From an uncultured Bacteroidales bacterium (GTDB taxonomy: Bacteria > Bacteroidota > Bacteroidia > Bacteroidales > FEN-979), in NCBI GenBank assembly GCA_903945175.1, contig CAJAUM010000110.1:101626-165625 (forward strand): a stretch of DNA of 64,000 bases, given 5' to 3'. How positions within the stretch are numbered: the first letter of the stretch is position 1; every line of letters begins with the position of its first letter. The translations under genes were made by a program, and so were the position numbers. Below the pieces are notes generated by a model. It made no database searches, was not told the DNA's origin, and was given only the letters and a program-made list of their open reading frames with translations. Positions 49,253 to 57,821 of the stretch are shown here, in pieces.

Positions 49253-51160
49253 CTATCTCCACCTGAGTCTCCTCTCCTTATCCAAGGTGATTTTTTCGTT
49301 ATCGAGCAGCCATTGAACAGCGCGGATGATCTTGTCTTCATTGATGGGATCCGCAGCAACGACAAGATCTTCCATGGAACAGGGTTTGGTTTTAAGCACC
49401 GGTTTGATCATCTCAAGAATGCTGTTGAATTCCATTTCGTTGAGGCTGATTTTGTTTCGATTGATGCATACGTCACATTTTCCGCATCGTTTGGTATTGC
49501 ATTCACCAAAGTAGGCGAGCAGGGTCTGGCTGCGGCATTTGTTGTTTGTTTCAGCGTACCCGATCATCTTTTCCAGCCGCTTTTCACCATCCTTCAGCCG
49601 GTCGCGGTAATTTTCGGGGGAGATGGAGAGATCGTTCGTATCCAGCCTTGCCTGCATGAATATGATTTGCGGTTTATCGGTTTGGGGAATATAATCGAGT
49701 ATCTGCAATTTGGCCAGGTGCTGCAGGCTAGAGATCACCTTGTCGATACTGAGGTTGCTTCTGCGTGCCAGTTCCGGTTCGCTGAAAATGGTAAAATCGG
49801 AGAGGATTCCGCTGTATGACCGCAACATGGTTTTGATGAGGTGGTCGAAGGGCTCATGTTCCACCTGGAAGCGATAGAGTTCCTCCTTGCCGGCCTTGAT
49901 GAATACTTTTGAAGGATGATGAATCCCATCGGTGAGCATGACAAAGCCCTCTTTTTCGAGAAATTTGAGGCAGTTGAATACAATGACCGGCTGAAAATTG
50001 AATTGTTCTGCAAAGGCTGACAGATCGAAATCAAATTGCTGGTCTTTCCCCATTCCGACAGGTAGCTGGAAATAATTTCCAAGGGCCTGGTATACATCAC
50101 GAATCATCTGAAGTTCAGGGAATGAGAGCGAAAGATTATGCCGTGAATTAAGAATATCGGCCGTTTCGTAAAGCAGCACCGCATAAGATCGCTTTTCATC
50201 ACGGCCTCCGCGTCCCGCCTCCTGGAAATAGGCTTCGATGCTGTCGGGGAGATCAAGATGCACGACGATCCTGACATTCGACTTGTCGATGCCCATTCCG
50301 AATGCATTGGTTGAGACGATGATCCGGTTTTCTTCATTGATCCATGCCGACTGCCGCTGGTCTCTTATTTTGCTATCGAGACCTGCGTGGTAGAAGTCGG
50401 CGCTGATCTTGTTTTTCTGCAGAAACTCCGCGATTTCTTTGGTGTGACGGCGGTTGCGCACATACACAATCCCGGGACCTTTTACTTTGCTGACGATCTT
50501 TACAAGTCGTTTCAGTTTATCCTCCTCCTTTAACACCAGGTAGGTCAGGTTTTTTCGCTCAAAACTTTTCTGAAAAACATGCTCCTCTTTAAACTCCAGT
50601 CTCTTTTGGATATCCTTTACCACTTTGGATGTGGCTGTAGCCGTGAGCGCCAAAACCGGGGTCCCGGGGATGATGGACCGGATACCGGCGATCTGGAGGT
50701 AGGGTGGCCTGAAATCATAGCCCCACTGGGAAACACAATGGGCTTCATCAACGGCCAGCAGGTTGACCTTCATCCGTTTCAGCGATTCACGCATCTTCTC
50801 CGTAGTGAGCCGCTCGGGGGAAACATAGAGCAGCTTGATATTTCCGAACCGGCAATTTCCAAGGATGATATCAATCTCATCGGCATGCATGCCCGAATGA
50901 ATCGCAGCTGCAGGAATACCGCGCTTTTTCAGATTGTCCACCTGGTCCTTCATCAGTGCAATCAGCGGGGAGATGACCAGGCAGATGCCATCACGGGCCA
51001 GCGCCGGGACCTGAAAGCAGAGCGATTTCCCGCCTCCGGTAGGCAAAAGGGCAAGGGTGTCTTTCCCCTCAAGCACCGATTGGATGATCTCTTCCTGTAG
51101 CGGGCGGAAGGAGGAGTAGCCCCAGTGTTTTAATAGTATTTGATGCGGAGATAGGACCAT
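49253..51160 (-). CDS. recQ: ATP-dependent DNA helicase RecQ
   Basis: LLPTGGGKSLCFQVPAL, LAVDEAHCVSQWGYDFRPPY, NAFGMGIDKSNVRIVVH, QEAGRGGRDEKRSYAVLLY, CGKCDVC. Confidence 0.95.
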   Translation of the reverse strand: MVLSPHQILLKHWGYSSFRPLQEEIIQSVLEGKDTLALLPTGGGKSLCFQVPALARDGICLVISPLIALMKDQVDNLKKRGIPAAAIHSGMHADEIDIILGNCRFGNIKLLYVSPERLTTEKMRESLKRMKVNLLAVDEAHCVSQWGYDFRPPYLQIAGIRSIIPGTPVLALTATATSKVVKDIQKRLEFKEEHVFQKSFERKNLTYLVLKEEDKLKRLVKIVSKVKGPGIVYVRNRRHTKEIAEFLQKNKISADFYHAGLDSKIRDQRQSAWINEENRIIVSTNAFGMGIDKSNVRIVVHLDLPDSIEAYFQEAGRGGRDEKRSYAVLLYETADILNSRHNLSLSFPELQMIRDVYQALGNYFQLPVGMGKDQQFDFDLSAFAEQFNFQPVIVFNCLKFLEKEGFVMLTDGIHHPSKVFIKAGKEELYRFQVEHEPFDHLIKTMLRSYSGILSDFTIFSEPELARRSNLSIDKVISSLQHLAKLQILDYIPQTDKPQIIFMQARLDTNDLSISPENYRDRLKDGEKRLEKMIGYAETNNKCRSQTLLAYFGECNTKRCGKCDVCINRNKISLNEMEFNSILEMIKPVLKTKPCSMEDLVVAADPINEDKIIRAVQWLLDNEKITLDKERRLRWR

Positions 51161-51166
51161 TTAGGA

Positions 51167-51222
51167 ATTACCAATTACCAATTACCAATGACCAATGACC
51201 AATGACCAATGAAAAATTACCA
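51167..51222. repeat. Heptamer array, locus 5: (ATTACCA)x3 (ATGACCA)x3 ATGAAAA ATTACCA
   Basis: Eight consecutive heptamers between recQ and the divergent four-helix-bundle gene. Confidence 0.95.
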
Positions 51223-51287
51223 ATTTGATAAAGTTATAAACAAACCTATGACTTTTTGGCGGATTATCGGATTAAGTAATAAAAAGT

Positions 51288-51698
51288 ATGGCAAATAAAA
51301 GTTTAAATCAAAGAACAAAACAATTTGCATTGAGAATCATCAGGATGGTTGATAATTTTCCTGTGACCAGATCATCAAAAATAATAGGGGACCAGATACT
51401 TCGGTCAGCTACATCGTTAGCTGCCAATTATAGGGCGAGTTGCCTGGCAAAATCAAAGAGAGACTTCATCAACAAGCTAAAAACTGTAGAGGAGGAAACC
51501 GATGAAACTATTTTCTGGCTGGAGCTAATTGAAGAATCCAAAATTTTTGCAACAGCTAAAATCCTTCCGGTTAAAACAGAAGCTCATGAAATCCTGAAAA
51601 TTATTATTGCCAGTATCAAAACAACCCGAAAAAACCAAATCGATTACCAGTCAAAAACCAAGACCAATAAAGAACAGCAAATTGGACCAAGTAATTAG
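51288..51698 (+). CDS. Four-helix-bundle protein (S23 / 23S rRNA intervening-sequence / Avd-like family)
   Basis: MANKSLNQRTKQFALRIIRMVDNFPVTRSSKIIGDQILRSATSLAANYRASCLAKSKRDFINKLKTVEEETDETIFWLELI. Confidence 0.92.
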   Translation: MANKSLNQRTKQFALRIIRMVDNFPVTRSSKIIGDQILRSATSLAANYRASCLAKSKRDFINKLKTVEEETDETIFWLELIEESKIFATAKILPVKTEAHEILKIIIASIKTTRKNQIDYQSKTKTNKEQQIGPSN

Positions 51699-51740
51699 TA
51701 AATAGTCATTGGTAATTGGTCATTGGTCACCTGTCACTTG
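51692..51740. repeat. Heptamer array, locus 6 (inverted): TAATTAG TAAATAG TCATTGG TAATTGG TCATTGG TCACCTG TCACTTG
   Basis: Seven heptamers in the opposite orientation to locus 5; supplies the four-helix stop codon and the citF 3' end. Confidence 0.92.
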
Positions 51741-53294
51741 TACTTTCCAAATAGCGTCCAGCACCGTTCCATCCACCCACTTCACGACGGCCACGACCTC
51801 ATCGGTAAATTTGGGTTTGGCTGGCACACCGCAGATTTTCTCGGCTTCGGCTTTCAACTCGTGGATGGTTTTAATCGGAAGGGATGAGTTCTTCATCTTT
51901 TCGATCAGGTCGGTGCGGAGTGGGTTGATGGCAATGCCGCGCTCGGTTACGATTACGTCGATCAGTTCGCCGGGTCCGCAGATGGTGGTCACTTCGTCGC
52001 GAATCACCGGCATCCGGTCGCGGAAGAGGGGAACGGGCAGGATGACGCATTTCCCGAAGAGGGTGTTTTGCCACCCCCCGATTCCGTGCAGCAGGTAGCC
52101 ATCGGAATGGGTTACCACGTTGGCATTGAAATTTACATCCACTTCGGTGGCGCCCAGAATTACGATATCCACCATGGATGAGAAATTCCCTTTGCCATGG
52201 TAGTTGTAGCTTGTAAATGGGCTTGTATGTGTGTGATGCGGGTTTTCGCGCATGGAGCGCACACCGTCAAGGTCGAAGGTTTGCCCGTCGAGGATGTATT
52301 CAACAAGACCCTCTTCGAGCATCTTCACCAGGTATTTGTTGCTCCCACCACGGGCGAAACGGGCTTTCCATTTACGTTCCCGCAGAATTTCCGAGAAATA
52401 GATTCCGATAGAAAGGGCCGTTCCGCCGGCTCCGGCCTGGAAAGAGAAGCCATCGTAGATCAATCCTGCTTCATCACAGAATTTCGCAGACCATTCGGCT
52501 AACAACAGCCGGTCCGGACTTTTGGTGATTTCAGTTGTTCCGCTGACGATCTTCTCGGGAATCCCGATTTTATCCAGCACAACCACATAATCCACATAAT
52601 TTCCATTGATCTGCCATGGCAGACAGGGAAATGGAATGAGATTGTCAGTAACGATGATCACTTTGTCAGCATACTGAGCATCTGCCAGTGCAAAACCAAG
52701 CGGGCCGCATGCGGCAGGACCATTCACCCCATTTGCATCGCCAAAGGGGTCGGCTGTGGGTGCGGCGATCACCGCGATATCAATGTGCACTTCGCCATCC
52801 TGCACGGCCTGGTATCGGCCGCCATGGGAGCGCAAAACGCCAAGGCCTTTCATCTTCCCTTCGGATGTAAACCGTCCGAGGGCGCCATTCATACTGCCTT
52901 CGATATGGTGGATGGTGCCATCTTCGAGGTATTTTGTCATGGGTTCATGGCATGGGAAGGATGCCGAGGGATACCACATCAGATCCCTGATCCCCAGTTC
53001 ATGGGCAATATCAAATATCTGTGTGGCCACCATATCGCCATTGCGGAAATGATGGTGGGTGGAAATGGTGATCCCATCGCGTAATCCGGCCTTCAGCAAT
53101 GCCTCTTTCAGGCTGGGCAAAACTTTATTTCCATCGGCAGGATAATCGATACAGCTGGCAATTTTTGGTGCGGCACGGTAGCCGTCAGGTTTATATTTTC
53201 CAACGCCCATGTAAGGAATGGCAGGTTTTCCATTGATCACCGTGGGCACGATCCGTCCCGCCGCATTTTTTACAAGTTTATCAGATTTGCTCAT
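51720..53294 (-). CDS. citF: Citrate lyase alpha subunit
   Basis: 524 aa; GISTHHHFRNGD-type motif (GITISTHHHFRNGDMVATQIFDIAHELGI), SMNGALGRFTSEGKMKGLGVLRSHGGRYQAVQDGEVHIDIAVIAAPTADPFGDANG. Confidence 0.95.
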   Translation of the reverse strand: MSKSDKLVKNAAGRIVPTVINGKPAIPYMGVGKYKPDGYRAAPKIASCIDYPADGNKVLPSLKEALLKAGLRDGITISTHHHFRNGDMVATQIFDIAHELGIRDLMWYPSASFPCHEPMTKYLEDGTIHHIEGSMNGALGRFTSEGKMKGLGVLRSHGGRYQAVQDGEVHIDIAVIAAPTADPFGDANGVNGPAACGPLGFALADAQYADKVIIVTDNLIPFPCLPWQINGNYVDYVVVLDKIGIPEKIVSGTTEITKSPDRLLLAEWSAKFCDEAGLIYDGFSFQAGAGGTALSIGIYFSEILRERKWKARFARGGSNKYLVKMLEEGLVEYILDGQTFDLDGVRSMRENPHHTHTSPFTSYNYHGKGNFSSMVDIVILGATEVDVNFNANVVTHSDGYLLHGIGGWQNTLFGKCVILPVPLFRDRMPVIRDEVTTICGPGELIDVIVTERGIAINPLRTDLIEKMKNSSLPIKTIHELKAEAEKICGVPAKPKFTDEVVAVVKWVDGTVLDAIWKVQVTGDQ

Positions 53295-54519
53295 ACGATT
53301 CCCTCCAGTTTTCAGCGAGTTTGTTCATTTTTAGTGCAAGCGTAATGGTGTTTAACGCCCTTTTTACCACTGGCGGATCGATCATCTTGGTGCCAAGGGC
53401 AACCACGCCAAGTCCCAATTCGTGTGCTTTATGGAACGCAAAAACGATTTTTTTGGCTTTTTCGATTTCCTCGGATGTGGGAGCAAAGGTTTCATGGATC
53501 ACCACGATCTGGCGGGGATGGATGCAGCCCATGCCATCGAAGCCGAGCGCTTTCGACCGGATCACATTCTGACGCAGCCCCTCCATGTCGCCCACGTCGG
53601 AGAACACCGAGTCGATGGGCTGAATTCCCGCGGCGCGTGCGGCATTGACGACCATGCTGCGGGCAAAGAAGGATTCGGTGCCTTCGGCCGTGCGCCTTGT
53701 TCCTAAATCGGCCGTGTAATCTTCAAGTCCGATGGCCAGGGCCACGATGTTCGGGGAAGCGCTGGCGATGGCGTATGCATTGATTACTCCCAGAGCGCTT
53801 TCGATGATGGGCATAATCCAAATGACCAATGACGAATGACCAGTGACCAATGATGATTGACGATTTAGGATTTCCTGGATTTTATCGTTGACGGCGTGGA
53901 TCTGATCGGGGGTTTCGCATTTGGGAAGCAGGATCAGGTTGACGTTGTAAGGGATGATGTATTCGAGATCTTCGAGCCCGCGTTCGCCCTGGTTGATACG
54001 GACCATCCGCTCGGCGCCATAGAAATCGATGCCGCAGAGGGCATTGCGAACCAGAAACCTCGCTTCATCCTTTTTTTCGGGGGCTACGGCATCCTCCAGA
54101 TCCAGGATGATGCCATCGGGTTTGTGGATGCCGGCATTGATCATCAGGCTGGGAGAATTTCCCGGAAGATAAAGCCGTGAAAAGCGGTTCCGGTCTTTGG
54201 CCGTGACATAATGATTTTCGTTAAGCATGTCCGGATGCCGGTTTTTATCGGTGGTGATAAGCTTTTTAATGGCGGCTTCCAATCGTGCAGCTATGACCAG
54301 CGAAATGGCACCTGAATCCTCAATCTTCAGGCTTGCATGTTTAATTCCGAAGAAATCCAGGATGTCAAGCGCCTCTTTCCGGATTTCATCGCCATACATC
54401 ACGGCTACTTTGGATTCGACCTGAAGCTGAATTCCTCCCTGGTCAGTAAGTTCGAGGGTCACAAAGCAGTCGGAGCGGACCCCTTTACCTTTGTTACCTG
54501 TTGTTGCAATTGATCCCAT
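53281..54519 (-). CDS. Fused citrate lyase acyl-carrier (CitD) plus beta subunit (CitE)
   Basis: N-terminal GVRSDCFVTLELTDQGGIQLQVESKVAVMYGDEIRKEALDILDFFGI (CitD-like) then RLYLPGNSPSLMINAGIHKPDGIILDLEDAVAPEKKDEAR (CitE). Confidence 0.9.
   Translation of the reverse strand: MGSIATTGNKGKGVRSDCFVTLELTDQGGIQLQVESKVAVMYGDEIRKEALDILDFFGIKHASLKIEDSGAISLVIAARLEAAIKKLITTDKNRHPDMLNENHYVTAKDRNRFSRLYLPGNSPSLMINAGIHKPDGIILDLEDAVAPEKKDEARFLVRNALCGIDFYGAERMVRINQGERGLEDLEYIIPYNVNLILLPKCETPDQIHAVNDKIQEILNRQSSLVTGHSSLVIWIMPIIESALGVINAYAIASASPNIVALAIGLEDYTADLGTRRTAEGTESFFARSMVVNAARAAGIQPIDSVFSDVGDMEGLRQNVIRSKALGFDGMGCIHPRQIVVIHETFAPTSEEIEKAKKIVFAFHKAHELGLGVVALGTKMIDPPVVKRALNTITLALKMNKLAENWRESYEQI
53822..53870. 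repeat. Heptamer array, locus 7, inside the citE coding sequence
   Basis: ATGACCA ATGACGA ATGACCA GTGACCA ATGATGA TTGACGA TTTAGGA; translated in frame as RQSSLVTGHSSLVIW. Confidence 0.9.
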
Positions 54520-54688
54520 AAATACTGGTGTATCTTGTTAAATTTTAAACAGTCAAAAATATAAAATTTTCATGTATAATCTGCCTGGTTGTCTGCTATG
54601 TTTTATGATTAATCGGATTTTATATGATAATGCATGAAAATTGTTGGATGATTGGATTATTTTTGCAGTAACCTTAATAGGAAAAACC

Positions 54689-56704
54689 ATGCGGAGAAAA
54701 TCAGGAGCCCATTCAAAATCCGGTCTGTCTAAAAGTTCTGGAAAGAGTAGGGGGAAGTCTTCAGGCAAGGGCAGGAAATGGCTCCACGGCAACATCATCC
54801 TGGTTATGTTGTTGAAGTTGTTCCTGGTGCTGGTACTCTTTTTTTTATCGCGCATTCTTTTTTATGCCTTCAACCTCGGATATTTTTCGAATCTGAGCCT
54901 GCCTGAAGCCATGCGCATTTTTATCATCGGGCTCCGCTTCGATCTTTCGGCGCTGCTTATCATCAATGCTCCCTTTATCCTGATGAATTCGATCCCTTTC
55001 AAATTCAGATTCAACAAGGCCTGGCAGGGTTTTGCCAGTGGGTACTTCTATTTTATGAATTCATTAGCGTTAATGACAAATTTCGGAGATTCCATTTATT
55101 TCAGGTTTACACTGAAGCGGTTGACCGGTGATTTTTTCAAATATATGGGGGTGGGAGGTGACTGGGATAAGTTGGTTCCCCAGTTTTTGCATGATTTCTG
55201 GTATATTGCGTTGATCTGGATCCTGTTTGTTGTCATCTTAATCTACATTGGCACGCGCTTTATTATCGCGTCACCAGGCTCAGGAAAGAAAGGGTTCGAC
55301 TTTCAGTTTTACTTTCTGAATACTATTTTATTTTGTTTAATAATGGCACTGTCGGTCGTCGGCATCCGGGGTGGATTGCAGCTTCGTCCCATCGGGTTGG
55401 TTACTGCGGGTAATTATACGTCGGCGAAAAATCTTCCATTGATGTTGAATACCCCATTTTCAATCGCCAAAACGCTCAACAAGGAGAGTCTGAGAACCAT
55501 GACCGTTTATAAGAAAGAGGGTGATCTGGCCAAAGTTTATACACCGGTACATCGTGGTAAAACCGGTGAGTTTAAGCGCTACAATGTAATGATTATCATC
55601 CTGGAGAGTTTTTCACGTGAACATATAGGGGCCTTGAACCATTCCCTCGAAAATGGCCGATACCAAGGCTTTACCCCGTTCATGGATTCATTGCTGAGGC
55701 ATGGTTACTATTTTGATGCATTTGCGAACGGAAAGACCTCAATCCAGGGGATTCCTGCTGTTTTATCAGGAATTCCGTCTCTGATGAATGAATCATTCAT
55801 CCAATCGAGTTATGCTGCCGGAAAATTTTCGAGCATTGCCGGACTCCTGAAACCAAAAGGTTACACCACTGCGTTTTTCCACGGAGGTACGAATGGGACG
55901 ATGGGATTTGATTCCTACAGCAAGCTGGTTGGGTTTGATCATTATTTCGGACGCATCGAATACAATAACGAAAAGGATTATGACGGGAAATGGGGCATCC
56001 GGGACGAGGAGTTCCTTCAGTTTACTGCAAAAAAAATCAATGGGATGAAACAGCCCTTTGCTGTTTCATTTTTTTCACTTTCATCTCATCATCCCTATTA
56101 CGTTCCCGGAAAGTACATCAACATTTTCCGCAAAGGCAAGTTGCCTATCCAGCAAAGTGTCATGTACGCCGATCATGCATTGGGTGAATTTTTTCACACG
56201 GTCAAACACATGCCATGGTATAAAAACACCCTGTTTGTCATCACGGCCGATCACACTTCCGAAGGGTATTATCCGTATTACCAGTCTGATGTAGGACAGT
56301 ATGCCATCCCCCTGCTTTTCTTCAAACCAGGCGACATCCTTGAGGGAAAATCTGAAGTAATTGCCCAACAGACCGATGTAATGCCAACCATACTGAACTA
56401 TCTTGGTTACGATAAAAGCTATGTGGCTTTCGGGGCCGACCTTTTCGACAGCACTTCCAGCCAGGCGCATTTTTCAATTCATTACATTACCGGCTTGTAT
56501 GGCCTGATAAAAGACGGGTATTGCCTTGAATTCAACGGGATAAAAAGCACGGCGCTGTTCAATCTCACCAAGGATCCTTTACAATCAGAGAACTTGGTTG
56601 GCAGGGAAAATGAGGTGCGAGCCAGGATGGAATTGTTCATCAAGGCGTATATTCAGCAGTATAATAACAGGTTGATTGAGAATAGAATGACGAGTGACGA
56701 GTGA
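54689..56704 (+). CDS. LTA synthase family / alkaline-phosphatase superfamily sulfatase membrane protein
   Basis: N-terminal TM helices; VMIIILESFSREHIGALN, TTAFFHGGTNGTMGFDSYSKLVGFDHYFG, FVITADHTSE; start trimmed to MRRKSGAH. Confidence 0.9.
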   Translation: MRRKSGAHSKSGLSKSSGKSRGKSSGKGRKWLHGNIILVMLLKLFLVLVLFFLSRILFYAFNLGYFSNLSLPEAMRIFIIGLRFDLSALLIINAPFILMNSIPFKFRFNKAWQGFASGYFYFMNSLALMTNFGDSIYFRFTLKRLTGDFFKYMGVGGDWDKLVPQFLHDFWYIALIWILFVVILIYIGTRFIIASPGSGKKGFDFQFYFLNTILFCLIMALSVVGIRGGLQLRPIGLVTAGNYTSAKNLPLMLNTPFSIAKTLNKESLRTMTVYKKEGDLAKVYTPVHRGKTGEFKRYNVMIIILESFSREHIGALNHSLENGRYQGFTPFMDSLLRHGYYFDAFANGKTSIQGIPAVLSGIPSLMNESFIQSSYAAGKFSSIAGLLKPKGYTTAFFHGGTNGTMGFDSYSKLVGFDHYFGRIEYNNEKDYDGKWGIRDEEFLQFTAKKINGMKQPFAVSFFSLSSHHPYYVPGKYINIFRKGKLPIQQSVMYADHALGEFFHTVKHMPWYKNTLFVITADHTSEGYYPYYQSDVGQYAIPLLFFKPGDILEGKSEVIAQQTDVMPTILNYLGYDKSYVAFGADLFDSTSSQAHFSIHYITGLYGLIKDGYCLEFNGIKSTALFNLTKDPLQSENLVGRENEVRARMELFIKAYIQQYNNRLIENRMTSDE

Positions 56705-56847
56705 CCAATGACCAATGACCAATGACCAATGACCAATGACCAATGACCAATGAACAATGACCAATGACCAATGACCAATGACCAATGACCAATGCCTAAT
56801 GCCTAATGCCTAATGCCTAATGCCTATTGCCTATTGCCTATTGCCTA
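56687..56847. repeat. Heptamer array, locus 8: 23 contiguous heptamers with consensus switching
   Basis: ATGACGA, GTGACGA, GTGACCA, (ATGACCA)x6, ATGAACA, (ATGACCA)x5, (ATGCCTA)x5, (TTGCCTA)x3 = 161 bp, no register slip. Confidence 0.98.
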
Positions 56848-56877
56848 AATTTTTTTACTCATGCTTTAAGTTTTCTT

Positions 56878-57768
56878 ATGTCTGAGGAAAGTTCAAAGAA
56901 GCATATTCTTTTCATCATTAATCCGATTTCGGGGATCGGGAATCATCATGGCGTTGAGCATCTGATAACGGAACGGCTAGATTCAGCCAGGTTCAATTCC
57001 TCAATTATATACACCAATTCTCAGGGCCATGCTTCTGAGATCAGCAGGGAGGCCGCAGCCGACGGCGTGGAGATCATTGTGGCCGTCGGAGGTGACGGAA
57101 CGGTGAATGAGACGGCGGCAGGTCTTATTGGAACGGAATCGGCCCTGGCCATCATTCCTGCAGGATCGGGAAACGGGCTGGCCCGGCATCTTAAAATCCC
57201 GATGAATAAAAAACGTGCCATTGATGTAATCAACCATGGCAAAGTTCAGAAGATTGATACGGCCACCATCAACGATCAGTTGTTTGTCAACCTGGCAGGC
57301 GTCGGCTTTGACGCCTCGGTTGCCAAGAAATTTGCATCGGCAGGCAAGCGCGGGTTTTCGACCTATTTCCGAATCACAACCAATTCCTATAAAAATTACG
57401 AACCCAAGCAATACACGCTGGTTATTGACGGGAAGGTGATTAAACGCCGTGCACTGCTTATCAGTTTCGCCAATTCAAACCAGTTTGGCAACAATACTTC
57501 TATTGATCCGACAGCCAGCATTGATGATGGTTTTATTGATGTGTGTATTGTGGGAAAAATGCCATATTGGAAAGCGCTTTTATTGGCTCCTTTGCTCTTC
57601 CTTAAAAAGTTTGACCAGACAAAATATATCGAAATCATCCGGGCCAAAGAGGTGGTTCTGAAAAGAAAGAAGGGGAAAAGCATTCATCTTGACGGGGACC
57701 CAAAGACGATGGGAAAGGAGCTGACCATGCGGATCAATCCATTGTCGCTGAATGTTATTGTACCATGA
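56878..57768 (+). CDS. Diacylglycerol kinase / lipid kinase family protein
   Basis: ILFIINPISGIGNHHGVEHLI, IVAVGGDGTVNETAAGLIGTESALAIIPAGSGNGLARHLKIP; start trimmed to MSEESSKK. Confidence 0.93.
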   Translation: MSEESSKKHILFIINPISGIGNHHGVEHLITERLDSARFNSSIIYTNSQGHASEISREAAADGVEIIVAVGGDGTVNETAAGLIGTESALAIIPAGSGNGLARHLKIPMNKKRAIDVINHGKVQKIDTATINDQLFVNLAGVGFDASVAKKFASAGKRGFSTYFRITTNSYKNYEPKQYTLVIDGKVIKRRALLISFANSNQFGNNTSIDPTASIDDGFIDVCIVGKMPYWKALLLAPLLFLKKFDQTKYIEIIRAKEVVLKRKKGKSIHLDGDPKTMGKELTMRINPLSLNVIVP

Positions 57769-57792
57769 CTCGTGACGCGTAACGCGTGACAA
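57765..57792. repeat. Short degenerate heptamer array, locus 9: ATGACTC GTGACGC GTAACGC GTGACAA
   Basis: Four heptamers overlapping the lipid kinase stop codon. Confidence 0.7.
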
Positions 57793-57821
57793 AAAAATAT
57801 AAATCGTAAATAGTTTTGCAT

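Noticed and set aside
51167-51740. Diversity-generating retroelement based on the Avd-like four-helix gene
   Set aside because: No reverse transcriptase ORF and no template/variable repeat pair seen in the window; the protein fits the general S23 family.
56585-56785. ORF MVIGHWSLVIVHWSLVIGHWSLVIGHW... as a real repeat protein
   Set aside because: It is the stop-free reverse strand of the ATGACCA array overlapping the LTA-synthase-like gene; no independent support.
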